Shown one piece after another: positions 19,739 through 28,040 of a stretch of 64,000 bases of DNA. Origin of the DNA: Novosphingobium clariflavum. Its GTDB lineage: Bacteria > Pseudomonadota > Alphaproteobacteria > Sphingomonadales > Sphingomonadaceae. Each line of letters starts with the position of its first letter. Within the stretch, counting starts at the first letter, position 1. The notes beneath the pieces are model-generated. The model had not been told where the DNA came from. It worked only from the letters and a program-made list of their open reading frames with translations, and searched no databases. The stretch covers positions 248,001 through 312,000 of the forward strand of contig NZ_JAPCWC010000004.1 of assembly GCF_026420865.1 (NCBI RefSeq). The letters run 5' to 3'. Position numbers and translations under genes: made by a program.

Positions 19739-20110
19739 TCAGTGCGTCCAGGGTTCCAGCTGGCACCCGCGATCGGACGCGAAAGTGGCGGTCTGGCTGG
19801 CAAGAAGCGGTACGCTGGCCTTCACGCTATGGCTCTGCGGATCCTCGGAGAGCGAGACCAGTCCGGCCACGCGCCCCAGCTTCGCCGCCGCCAGATCGCC
19901 CTTGCAGGAGCCGAGATCCCGCTCCGACACGAATCGGCAGATGCACCCGGTGCGCGCCGCGAAGGACGTGGCGACGATCGCCTGCCCGCGCAGGCCCGGC
20001 CAGGCCATGCCCAGCAGGACAACCAGCACCAATGCCGCCAGCAACAGGGCATAGCGCAGCCACCGTGAAAACGGCCTGTCCCCGACCCTGTATGTTCCGG
20101 CTGTTGCCAT
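19739..20110 (-). CDS. Small single-pass membrane protein, divergent from serine-hydrolase homologue
   Basis: A 123-aa protein with a cytoplasmic N-terminus (about 18 residues), one membrane helix (WLRYALLLAALVLVVLLGMAWPGL) and an exported C-terminal domain. That domain has three cysteines near residues 56-69 (RTGCICRFVSERDLGSCKGDL) and one near the C-terminus (DRGCQLEP), which could form two disulfides. The family has no known function. It is transcribed divergently from the hydrolase-like gene 31 bp away; I recall similar small proteins beside serine hydrolases in other sphingomonads, which suggests a functional link. Coding support is the domain structure, not homology to a characterised protein. 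Confidence 0.7.
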   Translation of the reverse strand: MATAGTYRVGDRPFSRWLRYALLLAALVLVVLLGMAWPGLRGQAIVATSFAARTGCICRFVSERDLGSCKGDLAAAKLGRVAGLVSLSEDPQSHSVKASVPLLASQTATFASDRGCQLEPWTH

Positions 20111-20141
20111 CCGTTCGCGCCTCGCACATCACACCCGCGTC

Positions 20142-21323
20142 ATGCCGGTGCGCCGCCCTCCCCATATCCTCGCCCTCTTCCTCGTGCCAGCCCTGCTGGC
20201 GCCGCTCTCGGGCTGCGGAAAGTCTGAACCGGACGGCCCGCCCCCGCCAAGCGCGGAATCGCAGGCCGCCATTCACGACGATGGCGGCGCCCCGCGCGAA
20301 TCGCTCGGCCGCGCGATCGACGGCCTGTTCGACGAGACCGAAGTGGGCCGCACCGATGCCCTGCTGATTTTCAAGCGCGGCTCGATCGCGGTCGAGCGCT
20401 ATGGCGCCGGAATCAAGCGCGATACCCGCCTGCAGGGCTGGGGCATGGGCCAGTGCGTGACCGCGCTGATGATCGGCCAGCTGGTCAGCGACGGCCGGTT
20501 GCGGCTCGACGAATCGGCGCCGATCCCCGAATGGCAGCGCCCCGGCGACCCACGCGGCGAGGTTACCTTGCGCCAGCTCCTGCAGATGCGCTCCGGTCTG
20601 CGCCACGAGGAAAGCGGCCTGCCTGCATCCGAGCGCGCCTCCGAAATCGCCCGCCAGTCCGACCGCATGCGCATGCTGTTCCTCGACGGGCGCGACGACA
20701 TGGCCGCCTATGCCGAGGCGCAGCCGCTCGAAGCCCGGGCCGGCACGGTGTTCGAGAACAGCGCGGCGACGCCGGTGATTCTCTCCGATCTTGCCGCCCG
20801 CGTGCTCTCGCCCGATCCCACGCCCGACCGCCGCCGCGTGGCGGTGGGCGAATACCTCCGCAACCGGGTGCTGCTGCCGCTCGGCATGAATTCGACGCTG
20901 GTGGGGTACGATCTCAAGGGCACGATGATCGGCTCGGCCATGGTCCATGCCTCGGCGCGCGACTGGGGCAAGCTGGGCGAGTTCCTGCGCCACACCGGAT
21001 CGGTGCAGGGCGCGCAGGTGCTGCCGCGCCGCTGGGTGCAGTTCATGCTCAGCCCCTCCCCGCGCAATACCGCCTATGGCGCCGGGGTCTGGCTCAACCG
21101 CGCCAAGGCTAGCGAGGCCAAGGGCGAAGGCGGCGCAACGCTGTTCCCCGGCATGGCGCCGGCCAATGCCTTCGCCTGCGTGGGCGAATATGGCCAATAC
21201 GTGATCGGCTCGCCCGACCAGTTGCTGACGGTCGTGCGCCTCGGCGAAAGCGACCGCGCGCAGGAAACCGAACTGCACGACCGGCTGGGCAAGCTGCTGG
21301 CGATGTTCCCCGGCGGGGTCTGA
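20142..21323 (+). CDS. Serine-hydrolase (class C beta-lactamase-like) homologue lacking the SxxK catalytic residues; lipoprotein
   Basis: A 393-aa protein with a lipoprotein signal (lipobox LSGC, Cys25). The overall scaffold is that of NylB/beta-lactamase class C hydrolases: RGSIAVERYG, then LIGQLVSDGRL-type helix sequence, GEVTLRQLLQMRSGLRH, NRVLLPLGMNSTLVG, and SAMVHASARDWGKLGEFL. Where the family has S-x-x-K the sequence reads GWGMGQCVTA (residues 99-108), so nucleophile Ser and general-base Lys are Gly and Gln. The Tyr motif region reads FENSAAT rather than an FxYSS-type sequence, and the C-terminal HxG-type strand reads FACVGEYGQ. The reading frame is intact, so this is a probable pseudoenzyme rather than a broken gene. 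Confidence 0.85.
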   Translation: MPVRRPPHILALFLVPALLAPLSGCGKSEPDGPPPPSAESQAAIHDDGGAPRESLGRAIDGLFDETEVGRTDALLIFKRGSIAVERYGAGIKRDTRLQGWGMGQCVTALMIGQLVSDGRLRLDESAPIPEWQRPGDPRGEVTLRQLLQMRSGLRHEESGLPASERASEIARQSDRMRMLFLDGRDDMAAYAEAQPLEARAGTVFENSAATPVILSDLAARVLSPDPTPDRRRVAVGEYLRNRVLLPLGMNSTLVGYDLKGTMIGSAMVHASARDWGKLGEFLRHTGSVQGAQVLPRRWVQFMLSPSPRNTAYGAGVWLNRAKASEAKGEGGATLFPGMAPANAFACVGEYGQYVIGSPDQLLTVVRLGESDRAQETELHDRLGKLLAMFPGGV

Positions 21324-21329
21324 GATTCT

Positions 21330-21431
21330 CTAGAGCAGTTTCCGATCCGATTGCATCGGATCAACTGCTCTAGGATTTTGGTTTTTCGCGTTTTCCGAGT
21401 CATCAGGTGATTCCACCTGATTAGAAAACGC
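21330..21431. repeat. Sphingomonad-type palindromic intergenic repeat (two hairpins)
   Basis: Hairpin 1 is 21330-21373: CTAGAGCAGTT...AACTGCTCTAG, with an inner TCCGA/TCGGA stem around TTGCA. Hairpin 2 is 21388-21431: GCGTTTTC and GAAAACGC flanking ATCAGGTG/CACCTGAT. I recognise this pair as a recurrent, non-coding repeat in sphingomonad genomes. It begins seven bases after the hydrolase-like gene's stop and may also act as its terminator. Confidence 0.75.
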
Positions 21432-21456
21432 TCCAATTGCGCAAATGCCCCTGGGG

Positions 21457-21767
21457 CATTTTGCCGCACACCTCGATGGTGCGGCTTACGCGTTTACGGC
21501 CGAGGTCGTAAACTCATAAACGGAACCATCGAGGCGCCCAAATGGCGAACAGATCGGGCCGAAGTTGCCGCCGGGCGGGCTGGTTGCCCGTCCAAGGCAG
21601 CTTCGGTGCGAGATGGAAGCCATTTGGGCGCCCCTTCGGGGTTTGACCAAAATGGCCCAGCGCTGCGTCGGGAAGTCTTGAAATATCGACATATTCCAGC
21701 GCCTTCCCTCCTATCGCTGAGCCATTTTGCCTCAAACCTCGATGGTGCCGTTTATGAGTTTACGACC
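21457..21767. mobile_element. MITE-like patch with three copies of a 31-bp terminal motif
   Basis: Copies of one 31-bp motif lie at 21471-21501 (direct, about five mismatches), 21504-21534 (inverted) and 21737-21767 (direct). The last two match at 30 of 31 positions. Homology between copies 1 and 3 extends left through a CATTTTGCC block (from 21457 and 21723). Inside are nested dyads: GGCGCCCAAATGGC/GCCATTTGGGCGCC, and AAAATGGC blocks. No intact transposase is present. The outer motif resembles insertion-sequence ends; a non-autonomous element or a decayed IS is inferred. The right end overlaps the first base of the CDF gene's stop codon. Confidence 0.55.
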
Positions 21768-22696
21768 TAGTCCATCGTCACGCGAATCGGCGGCAACACG
21801 TCCTTGCCCGCCGGACCGATCTCGTCGACCAGCCCTTCCGGATCGGGGTGGATCAGGATCTCGAGATCCGGGAACACCGCGTGGAGCCGGTCCTCGATCG
21901 TGTCCATGACCTTGTGCGCCTCGCGCACGGTCATCTCGGCATCGACCCAGACGTGGAACTGCACGAAGTCCCTGTTACCCGAAGTGCGCGTGCGCAAGTC
22001 GTGAACGCCGGTGATGTCCGGGTTCTGCGCCAGCACTTCGAGGAAACGCTGCTTCTTCTCGGCCGGCCACTCGTGATCCATCAGCTGGTCGAGCACGGCC
22101 TGCGACGCGCCCCATGCCCCCCAGGCCAGCCACGCGGCGATGCCCAGCCCGAACAGCGCATCCGCCCCCGCCAGCCCCGCGTAGTTCTCCAGCACCAGGG
22201 CGACGATCACCGCGATGTTGAGCAGAAGGTCGGACTGGTAATGCACGCTGTCGGTATGAATGGCGATGCTGCGCGTGCGGCGGATCACGTGGCGCTGCCA
22301 GGCGACCAGCGCCAAGGTCACCCCGATCGCCACCGCCGAGACGGCGATGCCGCCCTCGGCCCCTTTCACCTCATGCCCGGAAACCCACTGTTCGACCGCG
22401 CGGCTGGCGATGCCCAGCGCCGAGATCGAGATCAGCACGATCTGAAACAGCGCCGCGATCGCCTCCGCCTTGCCGTGGCCGAAGCGGTGCTTGTCGTCCG
22501 CCGGCTGCGCCGCGATCCACACGCCGAGCAGCGTGCCGAGGCTGGCGACGAGGTCGAGCGTGGTGTCGGCCAGGCTGCCGAGCATCGCGGTCGATCCCGT
22601 GCTCCAGGCCGCCCAGGCCTTGAGCGCGAGCAGCACGGCAGCCGCGCCGATGCTGGCCAAGGCAGCGCTGCGGGTGAGGAAGGCGTGCTCGCTCAT
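21767..22696 (-). CDS. Cation diffusion facilitator (FieF/CzcD-like) transporter
   Basis: A 309-aa CDF protein with six membrane segments. Metal-site motifs are DTTLD in TM2 (LGSLADTTLDLVASLG) and HTDSVHYQSDLLLN in TM5 (HxxxD type). HRFGHGKAEAIAALFQ follows TM2, and a C-terminal cytoplasmic domain (VHDLRTRTSGNRDFVQFHVWVD) closes the protein. It should export Zn or Fe by proton antiport. ATG at 22696 lies about 10 bases after the pdxH stop, so it is probably in the pdxH operon. Its stop codon touches the repeat patch ending at 21767. Confidence 0.92.
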   Translation of the reverse strand: MSEHAFLTRSAALASIGAAAVLLALKAWAAWSTGSTAMLGSLADTTLDLVASLGTLLGVWIAAQPADDKHRFGHGKAEAIAALFQIVLISISALGIASRAVEQWVSGHEVKGAEGGIAVSAVAIGVTLALVAWQRHVIRRTRSIAIHTDSVHYQSDLLLNIAVIVALVLENYAGLAGADALFGLGIAAWLAWGAWGASQAVLDQLMDHEWPAEKKQRFLEVLAQNPDITGVHDLRTRTSGNRDFVQFHVWVDAEMTVREAHKVMDTIEDRLHAVFPDLEILIHPDPEGLVDEIGPAGKDVLPPIRVTMD

Positions 22697-22706
22697 ATCG
22701 GGCCGC

Positions 22707-23324
22707 TCACGGATAGAGCAGCGAGCTGGTCCAGCCCGCCGCAGCCGCCTCGTCGCGCACGAAACGGCGGCGTTCGTGGAGGCGGAAATCGCGGTCGTGC
22801 CAGAACTCGATGGCCGAGGGGACCACGCGGTATCCGGTCCAGTGGCGCGGGCGCTCCACCGTGCCGCCTTCGAAACGCTCGCGAGCCTCTTCGTAGCGGG
22901 CCAGGAAGGTCTCGCGGCTGTCGAGCGGGGCCGACTGGTCGGAAGCCACCGCGCCGAGCTGCGAATCGCGGGCGCGCGAATGGAAATAGCTATCCGCCTC
23001 GGCATCGCTCACCGGCGAGAGCACGCCCTCGATGCGGATCTGGCGGCGCAGGCTCTTCCAGTGGAACAGCAGCGCGACATGGGGGTTCTGGGCGATCTCG
23101 CGGCCCTTGCGGCTATGGCCATTGGTGTAGAACACGAAGCCGTCCGGGCCGTGGCCCTTGAGCAGCACCATGCGCACCGAAGGCAGTCCGTCCGCCGTCG
23201 CCGTCGCCAGCGCCATCGCGTTCGAATCGTTGGGTTCGCTCGCCCGTGCCTCGTCGTACCAGGTCTGGAACAGCGCAAAGGGATCGCCGTGGGGAATGAC
23301 CTCGTGCGCCTGCTGGGATTCCAT
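22707..23324 (-). CDS. pdxH: Pyridoxamine/pyridoxine 5'-phosphate oxidase
   Basis: A 205-aa FMN enzyme that makes pyridoxal 5'-phosphate. Family motifs are DPFALFQTWYDEA, MALATATADGLPSVRMVLLKG, GFVFYTNGHSRKG, WKSLRRQIRIEG and the C-terminal RRRFVRDEAAAAGWTSSLLYP, close to the usual RLxP end. ATG at 23324 is chosen because AGGA lies eight bases upstream and the protein begins where PdxH proteins do. The CDF transporter follows on the same strand. Confidence 0.95.
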   Translation of the reverse strand: MESQQAHEVIPHGDPFALFQTWYDEARASEPNDSNAMALATATADGLPSVRMVLLKGHGPDGFVFYTNGHSRKGREIAQNPHVALLFHWKSLRRQIRIEGVLSPVSDAEADSYFHSRARDSQLGAVASDQSAPLDSRETFLARYEEARERFEGGTVERPRHWTGYRVVPSAIEFWHDRDFRLHERRRFVRDEAAAAGWTSSLLYP

Positions 23325-23559
23325 CTGCAATTCCTGAATTGGTGCGGGCCGCTCCACACGGGAACGGCAGGCACGGTCTACACGCTTCGGCCGGAGAAAT
23401 CCCGCCGATCGCCACACTCCTGCCCGCCCTCGCCCGGACCTGCCTTGATCCTCGGCAAATCCCGTTCGGGGGGAAGCACATGCGCCTCGCCATAGCTGCG
23501 GTGAAAGAACTAGGAAAGCATCGCTTGCCGAGCGGCGCGCACGATCCTAGCTAGGGCCC

Positions 23560-24525
23560 ATGGCAGCAGACCCTTATTCCACCCTTGGCGTATCGCGCAC
23601 GGCCAGCGAGAAGGACATCAAGTCGGCTTATCGCAAGCTGGCCAAGGAACTCCATCCCGATACCAACAAGGACAACCCGAAGGCGGCCGAACGCTTCTCC
23701 GAAGTGACCGCGGCCTACGACCTGCTTTCCGACAAGGACAAGCGGGCCAAGTTCGATCGCGGCGAGATCGATGCCGACGGCAATCCGATGGGCTTTGGCG
23801 GATTCGGCGGCGGCGGTCAGGGCGGTTTTGGCGGCGCGGGCTTCGGCGGCGGCGGGCAGCGCGGCTTTTCGGGCGGCTTCGGCGGCAATGACGGGATCGA
23901 CCTCGAAGACCTGTTCGGCGGCATCTTCGGCGGCGCGGGACAGCGCGGCGGCGGCGGATTCGGCGGCATGGGCAGCGGCGGTGCAGGCAGGGGCCGGGCA
24001 GCCCCGCGCGGCGCCAACGTGACCTACCGGCTCTCGGTTCCCCTGCTCGACGCGGCGGAACTCAAGCCGCAGCGGATCACCCTGTCGGACGGCAAGACCA
24101 TCGACCTCAAGCTGCCGCTCGGCCTCGAGGACGGCACCCAGATGCGGCTTGCCGGCAAGGGCGAACACGGCCCCGGCGGCACCGGCGATGCCATCATCAC
24201 CCTGCAGATCCAGCCGCACAGCCATTTCCATCAGGACGGCGACGACTTGCGGCTCGACCTGCCGGTCACGCTCGACGAGGCGCTGCACGGCGCCAAGGTG
24301 AAGACCCCGACGCCTTCGGGCGCGGTGATGCTCTCGGTCCCGGCGGGCGCCAGCTCGGGCAAGGTCATGCGCCTCAAGGGGCGCGGCATGACCCGCAAGG
24401 ACGGCTCTCGCGGCGACCTCCTGATCAGCCTCCAGATCACCCTGCCCGAAGGCGATGCGGACCTGCTGAAGCGCCTCGAAGGCTGGAAGGATGCGCGCGA
24501 CGTGCGCGCCAAGCTGGGGGTCTGA
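23560..24525 (+). CDS. DnaJ-family co-chaperone, CbpA type (no zinc finger)
   Basis: A 321-aa protein. The J domain (residues 1-70, PYSTLGVSRTASEKDIKSAYRKLAKELHPDTNK) has the HPD motif. A long Gly/Phe-rich linker (about 78-150) and a DnaJ C-terminal substrate-binding domain (VTYRLSVPLLDAAELKPQRITL, GTGDAIITLQIQPHSHFHQDGDDLRLDLPV) follow. The Cys-rich zinc-binding region of DnaJ is absent, so it is a class B co-chaperone that stimulates a DnaK. It precedes ileS by 77 bp on the same strand. Confidence 0.93.
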   Translation: MAADPYSTLGVSRTASEKDIKSAYRKLAKELHPDTNKDNPKAAERFSEVTAAYDLLSDKDKRAKFDRGEIDADGNPMGFGGFGGGGQGGFGGAGFGGGGQRGFSGGFGGNDGIDLEDLFGGIFGGAGQRGGGGFGGMGSGGAGRGRAAPRGANVTYRLSVPLLDAAELKPQRITLSDGKTIDLKLPLGLEDGTQMRLAGKGEHGPGGTGDAIITLQIQPHSHFHQDGDDLRLDLPVTLDEALHGAKVKTPTPSGAVMLSVPAGASSGKVMRLKGRGMTRKDGSRGDLLISLQITLPEGDADLLKRLEGWKDARDVRAKLGV

Positions 24526-24528
24526 TCG

Positions 24529-24550
24529 AAATCCGGCGAAAGCCGGATTT
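24529..24550 (+). terminator. Hairpin after the CbpA-type gene
   Basis: AAATCCGGC / GCCGGATTT with a GAAA tetraloop, four bases after the stop. Only a TTT run follows, so termination may be partial and ileS may be reached by read-through. Confidence 0.5.
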
Positions 24551-24602
24551 GGCAGCCCCGGCCCTTCCAACGGGCCCGCAATTGCTCTAGTGCGCAGCGG
24601 TT

Positions 24603-27503
24603 ATGACCGAACAGCGTGACTATCGCAGCACCGTCTTCCTGCCGAAGACCGATTTCCCCATGAAGGCCGGGCTCCCCCAGAAGGAGCCGGGTATTCTTGC
24701 GCGCTGGCAGGAACAGGACATTTACGCCAAGACCCGCGAAGCCCGCGCGGGCCGCGAAAAGTTCGTGCTGCATGACGGCCCGCCCTACGCGAATGGCGAC
24801 ATGCACATCGGCCACGCGCTGAACCACATCCTCAAGGACATGGTCGTGCGCACCCAGACCCTCTTGGGCAAGAACGCACCCTACGTCCCCGGCTGGGACT
24901 GCCACGGCCTGCCCATCGAGTGGAAGGTCGAGGAAGAGTACCGCAAGAAGAAGAAGAACAAGGACGAGGTTCCGGCCGAGGAATTCCGCGCCGAATGCCG
25001 CGCCTATGCCCAGAACTGGGTGAACGTGCAGCGCGAGCAGCTCAAGCGCCTCGGCGTCAACGGTGACTGGGACAAGCCCTACCTCACCATGGACTTCCAG
25101 GCGGAAGCCACCATCGTCACCGAACTCTTGAAGTTCGCCGAGCATGACATGCTATATCGCGGCGCCAAGCCGGTGATGTGGAGCCCGGTCGAAAAGACCG
25201 CGCTGGCCGAAGCCGAGGTCGAGTACGAGGACATCGTCTCGACCCAGATCGACGTGGCCTTCGAGATCACCGAATCCGCGATCCCGGAACTGGTCGGCGC
25301 CTATGCCGTGATCTGGACGACCACGCCGTGGACGATCCCGACCAACCAGGCGCTCGCCTATGGGCCTGAGGTTGAGTACCACCACTACCGCGCGCATGAC
25401 GGCCGCCGTTTCCTGATCGCCGTGCCGCTGCTGGAAGCGTTCTTCACGCGCAGCGGGCTAGGCCCGGTTGCCGAGAGCGTGACCGGCGAGGCCGATCTTT
25501 CCGAATACGCGCTGGGCACCTATCGCGGCGCCGAACTCGCAGGCACCCTCGCCCGCCACCCGATGCACGCGCTGGGCGGCTTCTTCGCCGAGCCGCGTCC
25601 GCTGCTCGCGGGCGATTTCGTCACCACCGAGAGCGGCACCGGCCTCGTCCACATGGCGCCCGACCATGGCGAGGACGACTTCCTGCTCTGCAAGGCCAAC
25701 GGCATCGGCCCCAAGTTCGTGGTCGAAGCCGACGGCAAGTACCGTGAGGACTGGGGCTGGCTCGGCGGCCAGGGTTCGGTCATCAACCCCAAGTTCAACG
25801 CGCCGGACGGCCCGATCTGCTCGGCCCTCGCTGAGGCAGGCGCGCTGCTGGCGGCTTCGGCCGACTACAAGCATAGCTACCCGCACTCGTGGCGTTCGAA
25901 GGCCAAGGTGATCTTCCGCTGCACCCCGCAGTGGTTCGTGCCGATGGACAAGGTTCTCGGCCACCTGCCTTCCAAGACCCGCGCCGAGCGCCGCTGGGAA
26001 GGTGAGGGCGGCGCCATCGATCCGCAGGACGAGACCGCCGAAGCCTCGCCCACCCTGCGCCAGGCCGCGCTGGATGCCATCGCCGAAACGCGCTTCGTGC
26101 CCGAAAAGGGCCGCAACCGCATCGGCGCCATGGTCGAAGGCCGCCCGGACTGGGTGCTCTCGCGCCAGCGCGCCTGGGGCGTGCCGATCACGCTGTTCGT
26201 GAACCGCAAATCTGGCGAATACCTCGTCGATGCCGAAGTGAACGCCCGCATCATCGCCGCCATCCGCGAGATCGGCGTCGATGCCTGGTCGGACGCGCGC
26301 GCGCAGGAATACCTCGGCGACAGCTATAGCGCCGATGACTACGAGCGCGTGGTCGACATTCTCGACGTCTGGTTCGATTCCGGCTCGACCCACGCCTTCG
26401 TGCTCGAATCCGGTCGCTGGCCCGAACTGGTGCCCGCAGAGGATCACACCGGCCCGACTGCCGATCTCTACCTCGAAGGCAGCGACCAGCATCGCGGCTG
26501 GTTCCAGTCCTCGCTGCTCGAGAGCTGCGCCACGCGCGGCCATGCGCCGTACAAGGCAGTGCTGACCCACGGCTTCACGATGGATGCCAAGGGCTTCAAG
26601 ATGTCGAAGTCGCTCGGCAACACCATCAGCCCGATCAAGGTGATGGAGACCAACGGCGCCGACATCATCCGTCTCTGGGCGCTCTCGGTCGACTATACCG
26701 AGGATCACCGCATCGGCGACGAGATCCTGAAGGGCGTGGCCGACCAGTACCGCAAGCTGCGCAACACCATGCGCTACCTGCTGGGCGCGCTCGACGGCTT
26801 CTCGGATGAAGAGACGCTGCCTGTGGCGGAGATGCCCGAGCTGGAGCGCTACGTGCTCTCGCTGCTGGCCGGCGTCGATGCCACGCTGCGCCAGGCGGTC
26901 GCCGACTTCGACTTCAACACTTACGTGCGCACCCTGCTGGACTTCTGCAACGAAGACCTCTCGGCCTTCTTCTTCGATATCCGCAAGGACTGCCTCTACT
27001 GCGACGCGCCTTCGGACCCGAAGCGCCGCGCCTATCGCACCGTGCTGGACACGCTGTTCCACGCGCTGGTGCGCTATGCCGCGCCGGTCACCGTCTTCAC
27101 CGCCGAGGAAGTCTGGCAGAGCCGCTTCCCGGGCAGCGAGAGCGTGCACCTGCTCGAATGGCCGGAGGTTCCGGCCGTGGAGGCCGATGCCGCCCGCTGG
27201 GCAGAGCTGCGCGCCCTGCGCGTGAAGGTGACGGAAGCCATCGAACCGCTGCGCCGCGAGAAGATCGTCGGCTCCAGCCTTGCCGCGACCGTGACGGTTC
27301 CCGCGAATGCCCCGGAAGGCGACCTCGCCGAACTGTTCATCACCGCGAAAGTCGAGCGCGGGCAGGGCGATGAAGTGACTGTCTCGCCCTCCTCCGACCA
27401 CAAGTGCGGCCGCTGCTGGCGCCACCTTCCGGAAGTCTCGGAAGACGGCGCCCTGTGCGAGCGCTGCGACGACGTGGTCGGCGCGCTGGAGACGCCGGCA
27501 TGA
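24603..27503 (+). CDS. ileS: Isoleucyl-tRNA synthetase
   Basis: A 966-aa class Ia synthetase. The HIGH motif is in GDMHIGHALNH and KMSKS in GFKMSKSLGNT. The CP1 editing domain shows TTPWTIPTNQAL, and DHRGWFQSSL-type sequence (SDQHRGWFQSSL) is conserved. The C-terminal zinc-binding segment has CGRCWRHLPEV and CERC, as in bacterial type IleS. It charges tRNA-Ile and edits valine. The stop overlaps the lspA start by four bases (ATGA), a pairing common across proteobacteria. Confidence 0.98.
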   Translation: MTEQRDYRSTVFLPKTDFPMKAGLPQKEPGILARWQEQDIYAKTREARAGREKFVLHDGPPYANGDMHIGHALNHILKDMVVRTQTLLGKNAPYVPGWDCHGLPIEWKVEEEYRKKKKNKDEVPAEEFRAECRAYAQNWVNVQREQLKRLGVNGDWDKPYLTMDFQAEATIVTELLKFAEHDMLYRGAKPVMWSPVEKTALAEAEVEYEDIVSTQIDVAFEITESAIPELVGAYAVIWTTTPWTIPTNQALAYGPEVEYHHYRAHDGRRFLIAVPLLEAFFTRSGLGPVAESVTGEADLSEYALGTYRGAELAGTLARHPMHALGGFFAEPRPLLAGDFVTTESGTGLVHMAPDHGEDDFLLCKANGIGPKFVVEADGKYREDWGWLGGQGSVINPKFNAPDGPICSALAEAGALLAASADYKHSYPHSWRSKAKVIFRCTPQWFVPMDKVLGHLPSKTRAERRWEGEGGAIDPQDETAEASPTLRQAALDAIAETRFVPEKGRNRIGAMVEGRPDWVLSRQRAWGVPITLFVNRKSGEYLVDAEVNARIIAAIREIGVDAWSDARAQEYLGDSYSADDYERVVDILDVWFDSGSTHAFVLESGRWPELVPAEDHTGPTADLYLEGSDQHRGWFQSSLLESCATRGHAPYKAVLTHGFTMDAKGFKMSKSLGNTISPIKVMETNGADIIRLWALSVDYTEDHRIGDEILKGVADQYRKLRNTMRYLLGALDGFSDEETLPVAEMPELERYVLSLLAGVDATLRQAVADFDFNTYVRTLLDFCNEDLSAFFFDIRKDCLYCDAPSDPKRRAYRTVLDTLFHALVRYAAPVTVFTAEEVWQSRFPGSESVHLLEWPEVPAVEADAARWAELRALRVKVTEAIEPLRREKIVGSSLAATVTVPANAPEGDLAELFITAKVERGQGDEVTVSPSSDHKCGRCWRHLPEVSEDGALCERCDDVVGALETPA

Positions 27504-28036
27504 ACCTGTGGCGCAACCGCCTGATCGGGCTGCTGGTCGCGGCTGCGGTCTTCGTGGTCGACCAGGCGGTGAAGCTGTGGATGATCGGCAACCTCAAGAC
27601 CCTGCCCACGGTGGAACGGGTGATCGAGATCCTGCCCATCTTCAACTTCCGCTGGACCGAGAACTACGGCGTCTCGCTCGGCCTGTTCACCGCCGGCTCG
27701 CCCGAGGGCCGCTGGGCGCTTGTCGCCATGACCGGCCTGATCGCCATCTTTGTGCTGGTCTGGCTGCTGCGCGAGCGCAAGATGACGGAAATCGCCGCGC
27801 TTTCGCTGGTTCTCGGCGGCGCGCTGGGCAATATCCGCGACCGTTTCAGCTACGGCTATGTCGTCGATTATGCCGACCTGCACTTCGGCGAATTCCGTCC
27901 TTTCCTCGTTTTCAACATCGCGGATGCCGCCATCACCATCGGCGTCCTGATTATCCTTGCCCGTTCACTGCTTTCGCGCGACAAGCCGGACACGAACGGC
28001 GGTCACGACACGGCTGATGCCGCCCCGGAGATTTGA
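27500..28036 (+). CDS. lspA: Lipoprotein signal peptidase (signal peptidase II)
   Basis: A 178-aa inner-membrane aspartyl peptidase that removes signal peptides from diacylglyceryl-modified prolipoproteins. Four membrane segments are evident; the conserved VVDQAVKLW, NYGVSLGLF, GALGNIRDRFSYGYVVDYAD and FNIADAAITIGV blocks include the two catalytic aspartates (DYAD and NIAD). The ATG overlaps the ileS stop. The DUF3035 gene that follows encodes a lipoprotein and is thus a likely LspA substrate. Confidence 0.96.
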   Translation: MNLWRNRLIGLLVAAAVFVVDQAVKLWMIGNLKTLPTVERVIEILPIFNFRWTENYGVSLGLFTAGSPEGRWALVAMTGLIAIFVLVWLLRERKMTEIAALSLVLGGALGNIRDRFSYGYVVDYADLHFGEFRPFLVFNIADAAITIGVLIILARSLLSRDKPDTNGGHDTADAAPEI

Positions 28037-28040
28037 GTTG

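Noticed and set aside
21486..21735. Minus-strand frames inside the MITE-like patch as a possible transposase remnant
   Set aside because: I could not match any DDE or HTH motif; the frames coincide with palindromic sequence, so coding is unlikely.
25458..27425. Long minus-strand frame opposite ileS
   Set aside because: Antisense shadow of a certain gene; no motif, no ribosome site.
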